Positions 1 through 5,378 are shown, numbered from the stretch's first letter. The stretch: DNA of 7,974 nt from CALVJJ01 sp045538425 (GCA_045538425.1 JAZSRJ010000049.1:1-7974); one strand, 5' to 3'. The notes: generated from the sequence alone by a model not told the origin. Numbers and translations: made by a program.

Positions 1-132
1 ATCTTAGAACTTGCTCCAAATGCGAAATTGATTTGTGCAAAAGACGAAGAAATCTATGAGATTTTGACTATTGCAGATTTGTTACCAAAGTCTTTCTCAC
101 CAAAAGATTTGGAAGGAGTTAAAAAAATGTAA
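1..132 (+). CDS. 3' end of an unrecognised protein gene (partial)
   Basis: Frame 1 is open from the first base to a TAA at 130-132, giving the last 43 residues of a protein that begins outside the window. The visible tail has an alternating hydrophobic pattern (for example LICAKDEEIYEILTIADLLP) and ends in a short lysine-rich stretch. A strong hairpin terminator follows at once, which supports this being a real gene end. I do not recognise the family from so short a piece. It is followed by an independently promoted channel gene, so the two need not be functionally linked. Confidence 0.75.
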   Translation: MLELAPNAKLICAKDEEIYEILTIADLLPKSFSPKDLEGVKKM

Positions 133-159
133 AAAACAATGAATATTCATTGTTTTTTT
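131..159 (+). terminator. Rho-independent terminator after the left partial gene
   Basis: ACAATGA (136-142) pairs perfectly with TCATTGT (147-153) around an ATAT loop. The stem can extend through the flanking A run (from 132) and T run, and a run of seven T follows from 153. The stem begins directly at the stop codon of the partial gene. Confidence 0.85.
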
Positions 160-178
160 ATTTTCTCTATGATATACT
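150..178 (+). promoter_or_regulatory. Probable sigma-A promoter for the MscS gene
   Basis: TATACT at 173-178 is a good -10 element and is preceded by TG at 170-171 (extended -10). A weak -35, TTGTTT, lies at 150-155 with 17-bp spacing. The -35 overlaps the upstream terminator hairpin. The assignment rests mainly on the extended -10. Confidence 0.5.
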
Positions 179-211
179 TTTGGTAGAAAAAATAACAAAA
201 GAGGTGTGTTT

Positions 212-1240
212 ATGGAACAACTAAAAAAGATATGGAATACCGTAAAAGACTTCTTTGTAGGGATAGCTACCAATCAAACAGTGATTGACTTTGCTCTTCG
301 TATTATGTGGGCATTGCTTGCGTTTGTTATTGGTTACATTCTTATTAAGATCCTTTACAATTTCATCAATAAAACATTGTCCAAAACAAAAATGGACAAA
401 ATCACAATTAGCTTTTTACTATCTATTTTGAAATTTGTTGCATATTTGGTATTGATTCTAATTGTGGCAGATATTTTAGGATTTGCTGTTACTGGCGTAG
501 TTGCTTTGCTTGGTACTGCAGGTCTTACAATTGGTCTTGCATTACAAGATTCGCTCAGCAACTTGGCTAATGGTATTGTGATTATTACAACAAAACCATT
601 CAAAGAAGGAGATTTTGTTGAGATTGGTGGCGTGTCTGGTACAGTAAAATCTATTGCTATGTTAACAACAACTATTGTTACTACAGACAACAAAGTTATT
701 ATTATTCCTAATAGTAAGATTGTGACAACTGAAATTATCAACTACAATGCTCTTGGTCGTCGTAGGGTTGATTTTACTTTTGGTGTTGCTTATGAAAGTG
801 ATGTCAATCTTGTAAGACAAATTATTCTTGATGTAATCAATAGTAATGGTAAGGTATACAATGAACCAGCACCATTCGTTAGTCTCAAGACACTTAATGA
901 AAGTTCAATTGACTTTTTTGCTAATTGTTGGGTAGATGCTGAAGATTATTGGAATGTCTACTATTATGTGACTCAAAATGTGTTCAATGAATTCAATCGT
1001 CATGGTATCAGTGTGCCATACAACCAAGTGGAAGTTAGATTGCGTAATGATGAAGTTGTTATGCCATACAATAAAGAAAAACTTCCAGAACGTGTAGAAA
1101 AAGTGAGAGAAGAAAAGGTAGAAGGTGATATCCTAGACCAAATTATTCATGCAGCGAAAAAGAAACACAAAAAAGCAAAAGAAAAGTCTCAAAAAGAAAA
1201 AGTAGCAAAACAAGAGAAGAATAAAGCTGATAAAAAATAA
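212..1240 (+). CDS. mscS: Small-conductance mechanosensitive channel, MscS family
   Basis: This is an inner-membrane channel that opens under membrane tension and releases solutes during hypo-osmotic shock. I chose ATG 212 (342 aa) because GAGGTG at 201-206 lies 5 bases before it; the GTG at 206 falls inside that ribosome binding site. Hydrophobic segments lie at about residues 26-52 and 66-90. The pore-lining TM3 lies at about 92-122 and has the family's Gly/Ala-packed signature (LLGTAGLTIGLALQDSLSN). The cytoplasmic beta domain follows, with KPFKEGDFVEIGG near 128-140 and IIPNSKI near 164-170. The three-TM architecture matches the short YggB/YkuT type. The last 45 or so residues form a highly charged Lys/Glu tail, which is extra to the family core. 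The gene has its own promoter and terminator, so it is a single-gene unit. Confidence 0.93.
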   Translation: MEQLKKIWNTVKDFFVGIATNQTVIDFALRIMWALLAFVIGYILIKILYNFINKTLSKTKMDKITISFLLSILKFVAYLVLILIVADILGFAVTGVVALLGTAGLTIGLALQDSLSNLANGIVIITTKPFKEGDFVEIGGVSGTVKSIAMLTTTIVTTDNKVIIIPNSKIVTTEIINYNALGRRRVDFTFGVAYESDVNLVRQIILDVINSNGKVYNEPAPFVSLKTLNESSIDFFANCWVDAEDYWNVYYYVTQNVFNEFNRHGISVPYNQVEVRLRNDEVVMPYNKEKLPERVEKVREEKVEGDILDQIIHAAKKKHKKAKEKSQKEKVAKQEKNKADKK

Positions 1241-1243
1241 TCT

Positions 1244-1284
1244 AAGAGGAGGTGTTGATAAGACACTTCCTTTTATCTTTTTTT
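1244..1284 (+). terminator. Rho-independent terminator after mscS
   Basis: The 12-bp stem 1244-1255 pairs with 1263-1274, with two G-U pairs, around a 7-nt loop (TGATAAG). It is followed by ATC and a run of seven T. It lies 3 bases after the mscS stop codon. Confidence 0.85.
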
Positions 1285-1304
1285 GGATAACATGAGAAAA
1301 ATAT

Positions 1305-1333
1305 TTGATATTTTGTTTGTTTTGTGTTATAGT
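1305..1333 (+). promoter_or_regulatory. Sigma-A promoter of the tRNA operon
   Basis: The -35 is TTGATA (1305-1310) and the -10 is TATAGT (1328-1333), with an exact 17-bp spacer and a TG at 1325-1326 making an extended -10. The predicted start of transcription is near 1340, about 15 bases before the tRNA-Leu 5' end. Confidence 0.8.
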
Positions 1334-1354
1334 AATAACGCTAGATGATAGCAT

Positions 1355-1440
1355 GCGGCCGTGGTGGAATGGCAGACACGCAAGTTTGAGGGGCTTGTGG
1401 GAGTTATCTCGTGGGGGTTCAAGTCCCCCCGACCGCACCA
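1355..1440 (+). tRNA. tRNA-Leu (anticodon GAG)
   Basis: This is an 86-nt class II tRNA with an encoded CCA. The anticodon stem is CAAGT/GCTTG (1381-1385, 1393-1397), and the loop TTGAGGG places anticodon GAG at 1388-1390, reading CUC and CUU. A long variable arm (GGGAG/CTC) fits tRNA-Leu. The T arm is GGGGG-TTCAAGT-CCCCC. The acceptor pairs GCGGCCG with CGACCGC except at position 5-68, where C faces A. That mismatch is unusual, but all other tRNA features are intact. It is cotranscribed with the tRNA-Val gene four bases downstream. Confidence 0.95.
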
Positions 1441-1444
1441 ATAT

Positions 1445-1520
1445 GGACGATTAACTCAGTTGGTAGAGTGCCTTCTTGACGTGGAGGATGTCAGGGGTTC
1501 GAGTCCCTTATCGTCTACCA
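1445..1520 (+). tRNA. tRNA-Val (anticodon GAC)
   Basis: This is a 76-nt cloverleaf with an encoded CCA. The acceptor GGACGAT pairs with ATCGTCT, with G1 facing U72 as a wobble pair rather than the usual G1-C72. The D stem is ACTC/GAGT and the anticodon stem is CCTTC/GGAGG. Loop TTGACGT places anticodon GAC at 1478-1480, reading GUC and GUU. The T arm is AGGGG-TTCGAGT-CCCTT. The gene is separated from tRNA-Leu by ATAT and followed within 7 bases by a terminator hairpin. Its 3' end GTCTACCA is repeated downstream at 1613-1620 and 2388-2395. Confidence 0.94.
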
Positions 1521-1621
1521 TTGTGTAACTGGTTGAACCCGTAAAAGTTCAGCTGGTTCTTTTTTATTTGTTATTGATAGCTTAAAGTGGTGTTCAAATA
1601 AGTGATATCACAGTCTACCAA
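1515..1621 (+). repeat. Direct repeat copy A (about 107 bp) at the tRNA-Val 3' end
   Basis: It begins inside the tRNA-Val 3' end (CTACCA), runs through the terminator hairpin, and ends in a second GTCTACCA at 1613-1620. It aligns with 2291-2396 with about ten substitutions and one 1-bp indel, so about 90% identity. A 37-bp core (1566-1602 against 2341-2377) is identical. The substitutions in the hairpin keep it paired. Confidence 0.9.
1527..1565 (+). terminator. Rho-independent terminator of the tRNA operon (inside repeat copy A)
   Basis: AACTGGTTGAAC (1527-1538) pairs with GTTCAGCTGGTT (1547-1558) as a 12-bp stem with three G-U pairs around an 8-nt loop, followed by C and six T. It lies 6 bases after the tRNA-Val CCA end. 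Confidence 0.85.
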
Positions 1622-1630
1622 TTTTAATCT

Positions 1631-1656
1631 CTATCAAATGATAGTGATTTTTTAAT
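1631..1656. other. Small inverted repeat upstream of the barstar promoter
   Basis: CTATCA (1631-1636) and TGATAG (1639-1644) form a perfect palindrome separated by AA, followed by TGA and a T-rich run. It could be a weak second terminator or an operator for the barstar gene. The tight loop (effectively AAAT) makes a strong RNA hairpin less likely. Confidence 0.35.
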
Positions 1657-1710
1657 TTTTAGAAAAAGTTTATCAATTTGTGAAAATTTAATACAAAAAT
1701 ATTAAAGTTG

Positions 1711-1719
1711 TGATATAAT
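1711..1719 (+). promoter_or_regulatory. Extended -10 promoter for the barstar gene
   Basis: TATAAT at 1714-1719 is a consensus -10 with TG at 1711-1712. No convincing -35 lies 16-18 bp upstream (ATACAA at 1691-1696), so the promoter would rely on the extended -10. It is 20 bases before the start codon, which leaves room for the AGGAG ribosome binding site at 1728-1732. Confidence 0.65.
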
Positions 1720-1738
1720 TTTTATGTAGGAGAATATT

Positions 1739-2122
1739 ATGCAAAAATTAATTGTGATAGATGGAAACAATTTTAATAATCTAGAAGAATTTTATGATGA
1801 AATAAGCAAACTATTTACTGATGGCTGTCTTTGGGGAAGAAGTTTAGATGCATTTAGTGATATTTTAATGGGTGGTTTCGGAGTTTTTGACGAACCTCAG
1901 GAAATAAAAGTAAAGTGGATAAACTGTGCTAAAAGTAAAATTGATTTGGGATACCCGGAAACTCTAGTATGGTTAAATAAGAAAATCAAAATTTGTCACC
2001 CTTCGAATATCAACCATGTAAAACAAGAGATATCAGATGCACAACAAAATAAAGGACAAACTCTATTTGATATTATAGTTGAAATCATTTCTGAAGATAT
2101 TGAGTTAGAAATGGTTGATTAA
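1739..2122 (+). CDS. Barstar-family ribonuclease inhibitor (orphan immunity protein)
   Basis: This 127-aa cytoplasmic protein should bind and block a barnase-like RNase toxin. The N-terminal strand LIVIDGNNF, the helix around LEEFYDEISKLF (residues 15-26) and the signature WGRSLDAFSDILMGG (32-46) match barstar family PF01337. Residues D37 and D41 align with barstar D35 and D39, which contact the barnase active site, and W32 aligns with an aromatic residue in the same loop. It is somewhat longer than the 90-residue archetype, as many bacterial homologues are. AGGAG at 1728-1732 supports ATG 1739. No barnase-type gene is present in the window, so it looks like an orphan. The gene lies alone between two direct repeats behind a tRNA, a context that suggests acquisition. 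Its actual toxin partner is unknown. Confidence 0.85.
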   Translation: MQKLIVIDGNNFNNLEEFYDEISKLFTDGCLWGRSLDAFSDILMGGFGVFDEPQEIKVKWINCAKSKIDLGYPETLVWLNKKIKICHPSNINHVKQEISDAQQNKGQTLFDIIVEIISEDIELEMVD

Positions 2123-2290
2123 AAACAACTAAATCATAAACTATCAACCTTGGCACTGTCAAATTTTGATTTTTTGAGAGTTTGCGAAGTGTAAAGATTT
2201 ATGGTTTGCAATGTAAAAATTTATAACAAATTTCAAACTTTGATAACATTTTATCAAATTGTTGTTGATAAACAACAGAACACCTTGGGA
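2123..2290. other. AT-rich non-coding stretch after the barstar gene, with two tandem hairpins
   Basis: I see no credible gene here. Near its right end there are two perfect inverted repeats in tandem: TTTGATAA/TTATCAAA (2239-2246 and 2251-2258, loop CATT) and GTTGTT/AACAAC (2261-2266 and 2271-2276, loop GATA). An 11-bp motif, ACCTTGGCACT at 2147-2157, nearly recurs as ACCTTGGGACT at 2282-2292. The hairpins lack an adjacent T run and so are not typical terminators. Confidence 0.6.
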
Positions 2291-2396
2291 CTACCATAGT
2301 GTAACCAGTTGAACTCGTAAATGTTCAACTGGTTCTTTTTATTTGTTATTGATAGCTTAAAGTGGTGTTCAAATAAGGGACATTACGGTCTACCAA
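2291..2396 (+). repeat. Direct repeat copy B (about 106 bp) downstream of the barstar gene
   Basis: This is the second copy of the 1515-1621 repeat. It starts with CTACCA preceded by CCTTGGGA, which resembles the end of a tRNA gene, and ends in GTCTACCA at 2388-2395. No intact tRNA precedes it, so these tRNA-end-like sequences appear vestigial. Confidence 0.9.
2303..2340 (+). terminator. Terminator hairpin inside repeat copy B, downstream of barstar
   Basis: AACCAGTTGAAC (2303-2314) pairs perfectly with GTTCAACTGGTT (2323-2334), a 12-bp stem around an 8-nt loop, followed by C and five T. It is a better stem than copy A and probably ends barstar transcription. Confidence 0.8.
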
Positions 2397-2401
2397 TATG
2401 C

Positions 2402-2428
2402 GCTCTGGATTATACCAGGGCTTTTTTT
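2402..2428 (+). terminator. Rho-independent terminator upstream of sigK
   Basis: GCTCTGG (2402-2408) pairs with CCAGGGC (2415-2421), with one G-U pair, around ATTATA, followed by seven T. It lies 6 bases after the last GTCTACCA. It may be the original terminator of the tRNA locus before the insert arrived. Confidence 0.8.
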
Positions 2429-2450
2429 CTTTTTTAGATTGTACAAGCAA

Positions 2451-2506
2451 GTTTCGACAAAATAAGACATATAGATAGGAAAAGGGGGAGTTATGATTGT
2501 CGAAAC
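2451..2506. promoter_or_regulatory. 10-bp inverted repeat bracketing the sigK ribosome binding site and start codon
   Basis: GTTTCGACAA (2451-2460) is the perfect reverse complement of TTGTCGAAAC (2497-2506). The 36-nt interval between them holds the Shine-Dalgarno AGGGGG (2483-2488) and the ATG at 2493. It could form an RNA stem that displays or controls the start site, or be a DNA operator. Function is inferred only. Confidence 0.5.
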
Positions 2507-3194
2507 CATATTTACATTTATGCAAAAGATTATGTTGTTTTCTGCGTTTGTCAACAACACTTCATCTTTTCCAAAACCGCTAACAGAAAAAGAAGAGACA
2601 GAATATTTGACAAAAGCAAGAGCAGGTGACTTAAAAGCGCGTGATGTATTGATCAAACATAATTTGAGATTGGTGGCGCATATTGTAAAAAAATATAATG
2701 GGACGCTTGAAGCAGATGATTTGATTAGTGTAGGAAGCTATGGACTGATAAAGGCGATCAATACCTATCAACATGGACATGGTACACAGCTATCAACGTA
2801 TGCGGCAAAGTGTATCGAAAACGAGATTTTGATGCTGATTAGACAAAATAAGAGACATAAGAATACGATTAGTATTGAAGAAATATTGGGTGCGGATGAA
2901 GAAAATAATGAAATTACATTGAGTGATATTGTTTTTGATGAAGAAGAAGTTGTAGAAAAAGATGTTCATGATGGAATGCTTGCTGAAAAACTGGAAAAAG
3001 TATTGCAGCAACACTTATCAAAACGTGAGTACCAAATTATAGCAATGCGATATGGGCTTGGTGGAGGTGCAGTACTAACACAAAGAGAAGTTGCTGATCG
3101 ATTAGCAATCAGTAGAAGTTATATAAGTAGACTTGAAAAAAAAGCCATAGAAACATTACAAAAAGTAATGAAAAAAGAAGATTATTATGGCTAA
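2493..3194 (+). CDS. sigK: RNA polymerase sporulation sigma factor sigma-K (pro-sigma-K)
   Basis: Sigma-K directs late mother-cell transcription (spore coat, cortex and mother-cell lysis). The 233-aa product has a hydrophobic N-terminal pro-sequence (residues 1-18) followed by FVNN and FPKPL (26-30), which line up with the YVKN and FPQPL of Bacillus pro-sigma-K. The expected SpoIVFB cleavage is between A18 and F19, with a small residue at P1. Region 2 spans about 52-121 (RLVAHIVKKY, DDLISVGSYGLIKAI, STYAAKCIENEILM). Region 4 spans about 165-228, with the helix-turn-helix TQREVADRLAISRSYISRLEKK. ATG 2493 is chosen because it keeps the pro-sequence and has AGGGGG upstream; the next ATG, at 2520, would remove half of it. 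The gene is continuous, with no skin-type interruption. rnpB starts about 50 bases downstream. Confidence 0.94.
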   Translation: MIVETIFTFMQKIMLFSAFVNNTSSFPKPLTEKEETEYLTKARAGDLKARDVLIKHNLRLVAHIVKKYNGTLEADDLISVGSYGLIKAINTYQHGHGTQLSTYAAKCIENEILMLIRQNKRHKNTISIEEILGADEENNEITLSDIVFDEEEVVEKDVHDGMLAEKLEKVLQQHLSKREYQIIAMRYGLGGGAVLTQREVADRLAISRSYISRLEKKAIETLQKVMKKEDYYG

Positions 3195-3208
3195 AACAGG
3201 AAAAAGTA

Positions 3209-3237
3209 TTGCCAATTTTTTCAGATTGTGATACAAT
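3209..3237 (+). promoter_or_regulatory. Sigma-A promoter of rnpB
   Basis: The -35 is TTGCCA (3209-3214) and the -10 is TACAAT (3232-3237), with a 17-bp spacer and TG at 3229-3230 (extended -10). The predicted transcript start is near 3244, matching the 5' end of the RNase P RNA. Confidence 0.8.
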
Positions 3238-3243
3238 ACATAT

Positions 3244-3590
3244 CGTTAGATAGACAGACTGTTGCGTGAGGTAACTTACGAGGAAAGTCCGAGCATTGTA
3301 GAGCAGGGTGACGGCTAACGGCCGCCGAGAGTGATCTTAGGGAAAGTGCAACAGAGATATACCGCACAAAACTTGTTTTGTGTAAGGGTGAAAAGGTGAG
3401 GTAAGAGCTCACAAGTTTGTATGGTAACATACATCCGATGTAAACCCCACCCAATGTAAGGCAGATAGGAATACACATAGAGTTGCTCGCTCGTATTCCT
3501 ATAAAACAACGCCGCTTGAGCGTGCAAGCAATTGTACGCCTAGATAGATAACAGTCCACGACAGAACTCGGCTTACGGCTATCTAATTTT
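3244..3590 (+). ncRNA. rnpB: RNase P RNA (catalytic subunit), bacterial type A
   Basis: This ribozyme cleaves the 5' leader from pre-tRNAs. Helix P1 forms between TTAGATAG (3246-3253) and CTATCTAA (3579-3586), which sets the ends to within a few bases. Conserved blocks are present in order: GAGGAAAGTCC (3280-3290, P4 5' strand), AGGGTGACGGCTAACGG, GTGCAACAGAGA, TAAGGGTGAAAAGG, GAGGTAAGAGCTCAC, CCACCC, CGCTTGAG, and ACAGAACTCGGCTTA (3561-3575, P4 3' strand). The block order and the GTGCAACAGAGA and GGTAAGAGC elements match type A (E. coli-like), not the Bacillus type B. The apical part of the P15 region (loop about 3473-3490) shows no GGU motif. Several antisense open frames here are artefacts. 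Confidence 0.96.
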
Positions 3591-3601
3591 ATTGAACAAT
3601 G

Positions 3602-3628
3602 AAAGGCTAGATTATCTAGTCTTTTTTT
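3602..3628 (+). terminator. Rho-independent terminator of rnpB
   Basis: AAAGGCTAG (3602-3610) pairs with CTAGTCTTT (3616-3624), with one G-U pair, around ATTAT, and a T run continues to 3628. It lies 12 bases beyond the end of RNase P RNA. Confidence 0.85.
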
Positions 3629-3629
3629 G

Positions 3630-3657
3630 TTTAGATTTACTTTATAAAGGGTATACT
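3630..3657 (+). promoter_or_regulatory. Possible promoter for the 563-aa membrane protein
   Basis: TATACT at 3652-3657 resembles a -10, and TTTAGA at 3630-3635 is a weak -35 with 16-bp spacing. The predicted start of transcription would fall on or next to the ATG at 3664, implying a nearly leaderless mRNA. This sits poorly with the SD-like AAAGGG at 3646-3651, so the real promoter may lie elsewhere. Confidence 0.3.
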
Positions 3658-3663
3658 TATCCT

Positions 3664-5355
3664 ATGAAATTATTATTATTGACGGGCGTCTATGCGCTAA
3701 TGATTTTTATTATATATTTGCTAATCAAGACAAGGTCTGAGTTATTACCATATTGTGTCTATCAAAAAGGTATGCGTTTTGCAAAAGCTAAATGTTGTCG
3801 ATATTATATCAACAAAACACACCACTTTCCTTATATTACCAATTTGTCTCAAAGTATTAGTGAAGAAGATTGGGGTGGGTATGAACTTTATATCAAAATA
3901 GGCAATAAAACAAAATATCTCACATTTTCACATGTTCGTAACAATATTGGTCGATTGTATACAGTCTTTTGTGATGTTGTAGTTGATATGGCGATTTTTT
4001 ATCATCCAAAAGTTCAATCCATAGTCTCTAACATACAACTGCGTAATTTGGGGCAGGAGAGTCAAGAGGTGTGTTTCGTATTAAAACATGTGTGGACAGG
4101 AGAATTAATCTATCTTAACAAAAACTTACGTAATAGAAGTGTTTTGCTAGAGACAAGTAATGAGACTCAATACATGAAATGTTATGGGGCAAAAGTTTCT
4201 TTTTACAAGAAAGAGAATGGTGTCGGGATGGTTGCAAAACTTAAGTTGATGGATAGAGTAGAGCAAGTGTCATTTTGTTTTGGAAAAGAAAAATTGGATG
4301 GGGTGTCTATTGCGGAACTATACTTAGCAAAAGAAGAGTGTGAAAAACTATCAATTCAATTTATGAAAAAATATCTTACGCCAAAACGAAAAGCAATGCT
4401 AATGCATATCATAAAAAAATGCAATACCTATACTTTTGATATTGATGGTAAAGAAAAATATTTTTCAAGAAAGTATTTTGAAGATAGTTTTATGATCAAC
4501 AACTGCGATCCATACTATCCTATTTGGGTCGTAGGTAAGTGGGGAAAAGATGAGGGGATTGTATCAAGATTGTTACTTGATATGGGTACTAATATTCAGT
4601 TGATCCAAACACCGGTGAACGGAAAACATAATGACTATTTGACTGTTATGGCAACAAACATCAATCGACCAAACTCACAATTAAAAACAAAAAGTAAATT
4701 TGCTGTTAAGGATAGAGTTGTTGCTAAAAAAGTGCTAACAATTGATACCGGTATTGTGGTTGATGACAAAAAGTCTATAGATAATGTCGACATCTTGCAA
4801 CTTTATCCAAAAACATATATGTATGTAAAAAAGAGTAAAAATCAGTTGTATAACTACATGTTGCGCGAAAAGTTGACACACACTGAGGGGTTTATCTATA
4901 AAGGACAACTTACTAATACAAGCACATCTATGAGAGATTTTTTTGTAGTTAAAATTGAATGTGATGATGATATGTTATGTGTCCTTGTGAATGATTATCT
5001 GCCAAAGCAGATCATGTCTCACTATAAGAAAGAATATCATTTTCAATCATTGCAAGAAGAGGTGTTTGGGCAAGATATTAGAGCATTGTACCCAGAGCAA
5101 TATCAAAACAATTATTATCATCTTCTGCAACACAAACAATATGCAAAACTGTATCATTACTTATTAAAGTCTGTTGTTGGAGTTGAGATAGTGGGGGATG
5201 TTGTTCAGACAAGTTGTGGTGCAAGTACATTGCCGTATGTCAAAATCAAGGTGCACAACACAACGATTGAAAAATATCAAAAGGATGGACACTGTGTCCT
5301 AAAGTGTAATCAAATCATGTATCACAATGTTGGCTATTTCAAAATAAAAAAATAA
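3664..5355 (+). CDS. Membrane-anchored protein of unknown function (563 aa)
   Basis: I do not recognise this family. ATG 3664 is preceded by AAAGGG at 3646-3651 (a rather long 12-base spacing). The frame extends upstream to a TTG at 3592, but that would place the start before the rnpB terminator, so it is rejected. Residues 3-21 form one hydrophobic segment (LLLLTGVYALMIFIIYLLI), followed by a basic KTR and a long hydrophilic remainder with no further convincing membrane segment. The body is rich in Tyr, Lys and alternating beta-like stretches and has scattered cysteines without a clear metal motif. Its length and single anchor suggest a bitopic protein; orientation is uncertain. It stands alone between the rnpB terminator and a bidirectional terminator, so the neighbours do not reveal a role. 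Confidence 0.8.
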   Translation: MKLLLLTGVYALMIFIIYLLIKTRSELLPYCVYQKGMRFAKAKCCRYYINKTHHFPYITNLSQSISEEDWGGYELYIKIGNKTKYLTFSHVRNNIGRLYTVFCDVVVDMAIFYHPKVQSIVSNIQLRNLGQESQEVCFVLKHVWTGELIYLNKNLRNRSVLLETSNETQYMKCYGAKVSFYKKENGVGMVAKLKLMDRVEQVSFCFGKEKLDGVSIAELYLAKEECEKLSIQFMKKYLTPKRKAMLMHIIKKCNTYTFDIDGKEKYFSRKYFEDSFMINNCDPYYPIWVVGKWGKDEGIVSRLLLDMGTNIQLIQTPVNGKHNDYLTVMATNINRPNSQLKTKSKFAVKDRVVAKKVLTIDTGIVVDDKKSIDNVDILQLYPKTYMYVKKSKNQLYNYMLREKLTHTEGFIYKGQLTNTSTSMRDFFVVKIECDDDMLCVLVNDYLPKQIMSHYKKEYHFQSLQEEVFGQDIRALYPEQYQNNYYHLLQHKQYAKLYHYLLKSVVGVEIVGDVVQTSCGASTLPYVKIKVHNTTIEKYQKDGHCVLKCNQIMYHNVGYFKIKK

Positions 5356-5378
5356 GGCATGCGTGTGCCTTATTTTTT
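5347..5378. terminator. Bidirectional terminator between convergent genes
   Basis: AAATAAGGCA (5350-5359) pairs perfectly with TGCCTTATTT (5366-5375) around TGCGTG. The stem can extend three more A-T pairs outwards (5347-5349 with 5376-5378), so a T run lies on the 3' side for either strand. It overlaps the stop codons of both converging genes (TAA 5353-5355 on plus, 5377-5379 on minus). Confidence 0.9.

Noticed and set aside
206..211. GTG start for mscS two codons upstream
   Set aside because: It lies inside the GAGGTG ribosome binding site that serves ATG 212.
1133..1441. Minus-strand open frame of 102 codons starting MVRSGGLEPPR
   Set aside because: It is the antisense of tRNA-Leu, a well-known source of false VRSGGLEPP proteins, and it runs on across the mscS terminator and the mscS 3' end.
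1515..2396. A CRISPR array or integron cassette array
   Set aside because: There are only two long copies 670 bp apart with a gene between them, no regular short spacers, and no cas or integrase gene.
2461..2480. CATATAGAT as a mother-cell sigma (sigma-E or sigma-K) -10 element for sigK
   Set aside because: It partly resembles the -10, but the spacing of the conserved TA is off and I see no matching -35.
3195..3225. A terminator between sigK and rnpB
   Set aside because: GAAAAA and TTTTTC could pair around a long loop, but the stem is only A-T rich and lacks a GC core, so it is not a convincing terminator.
3221..3559. Minus-strand open frames of 112 and 70 codons
   Set aside because: They lie antisense to RNase P RNA, whose conserved blocks explain the sequence; no ribosome binding site or family resemblance supports them.
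3592..3663. TTG start giving a 587-aa version of the membrane protein
   Set aside because: It would begin upstream of the rnpB terminator hairpin, and the extra 24 residues would be encoded by that hairpin and its T run.
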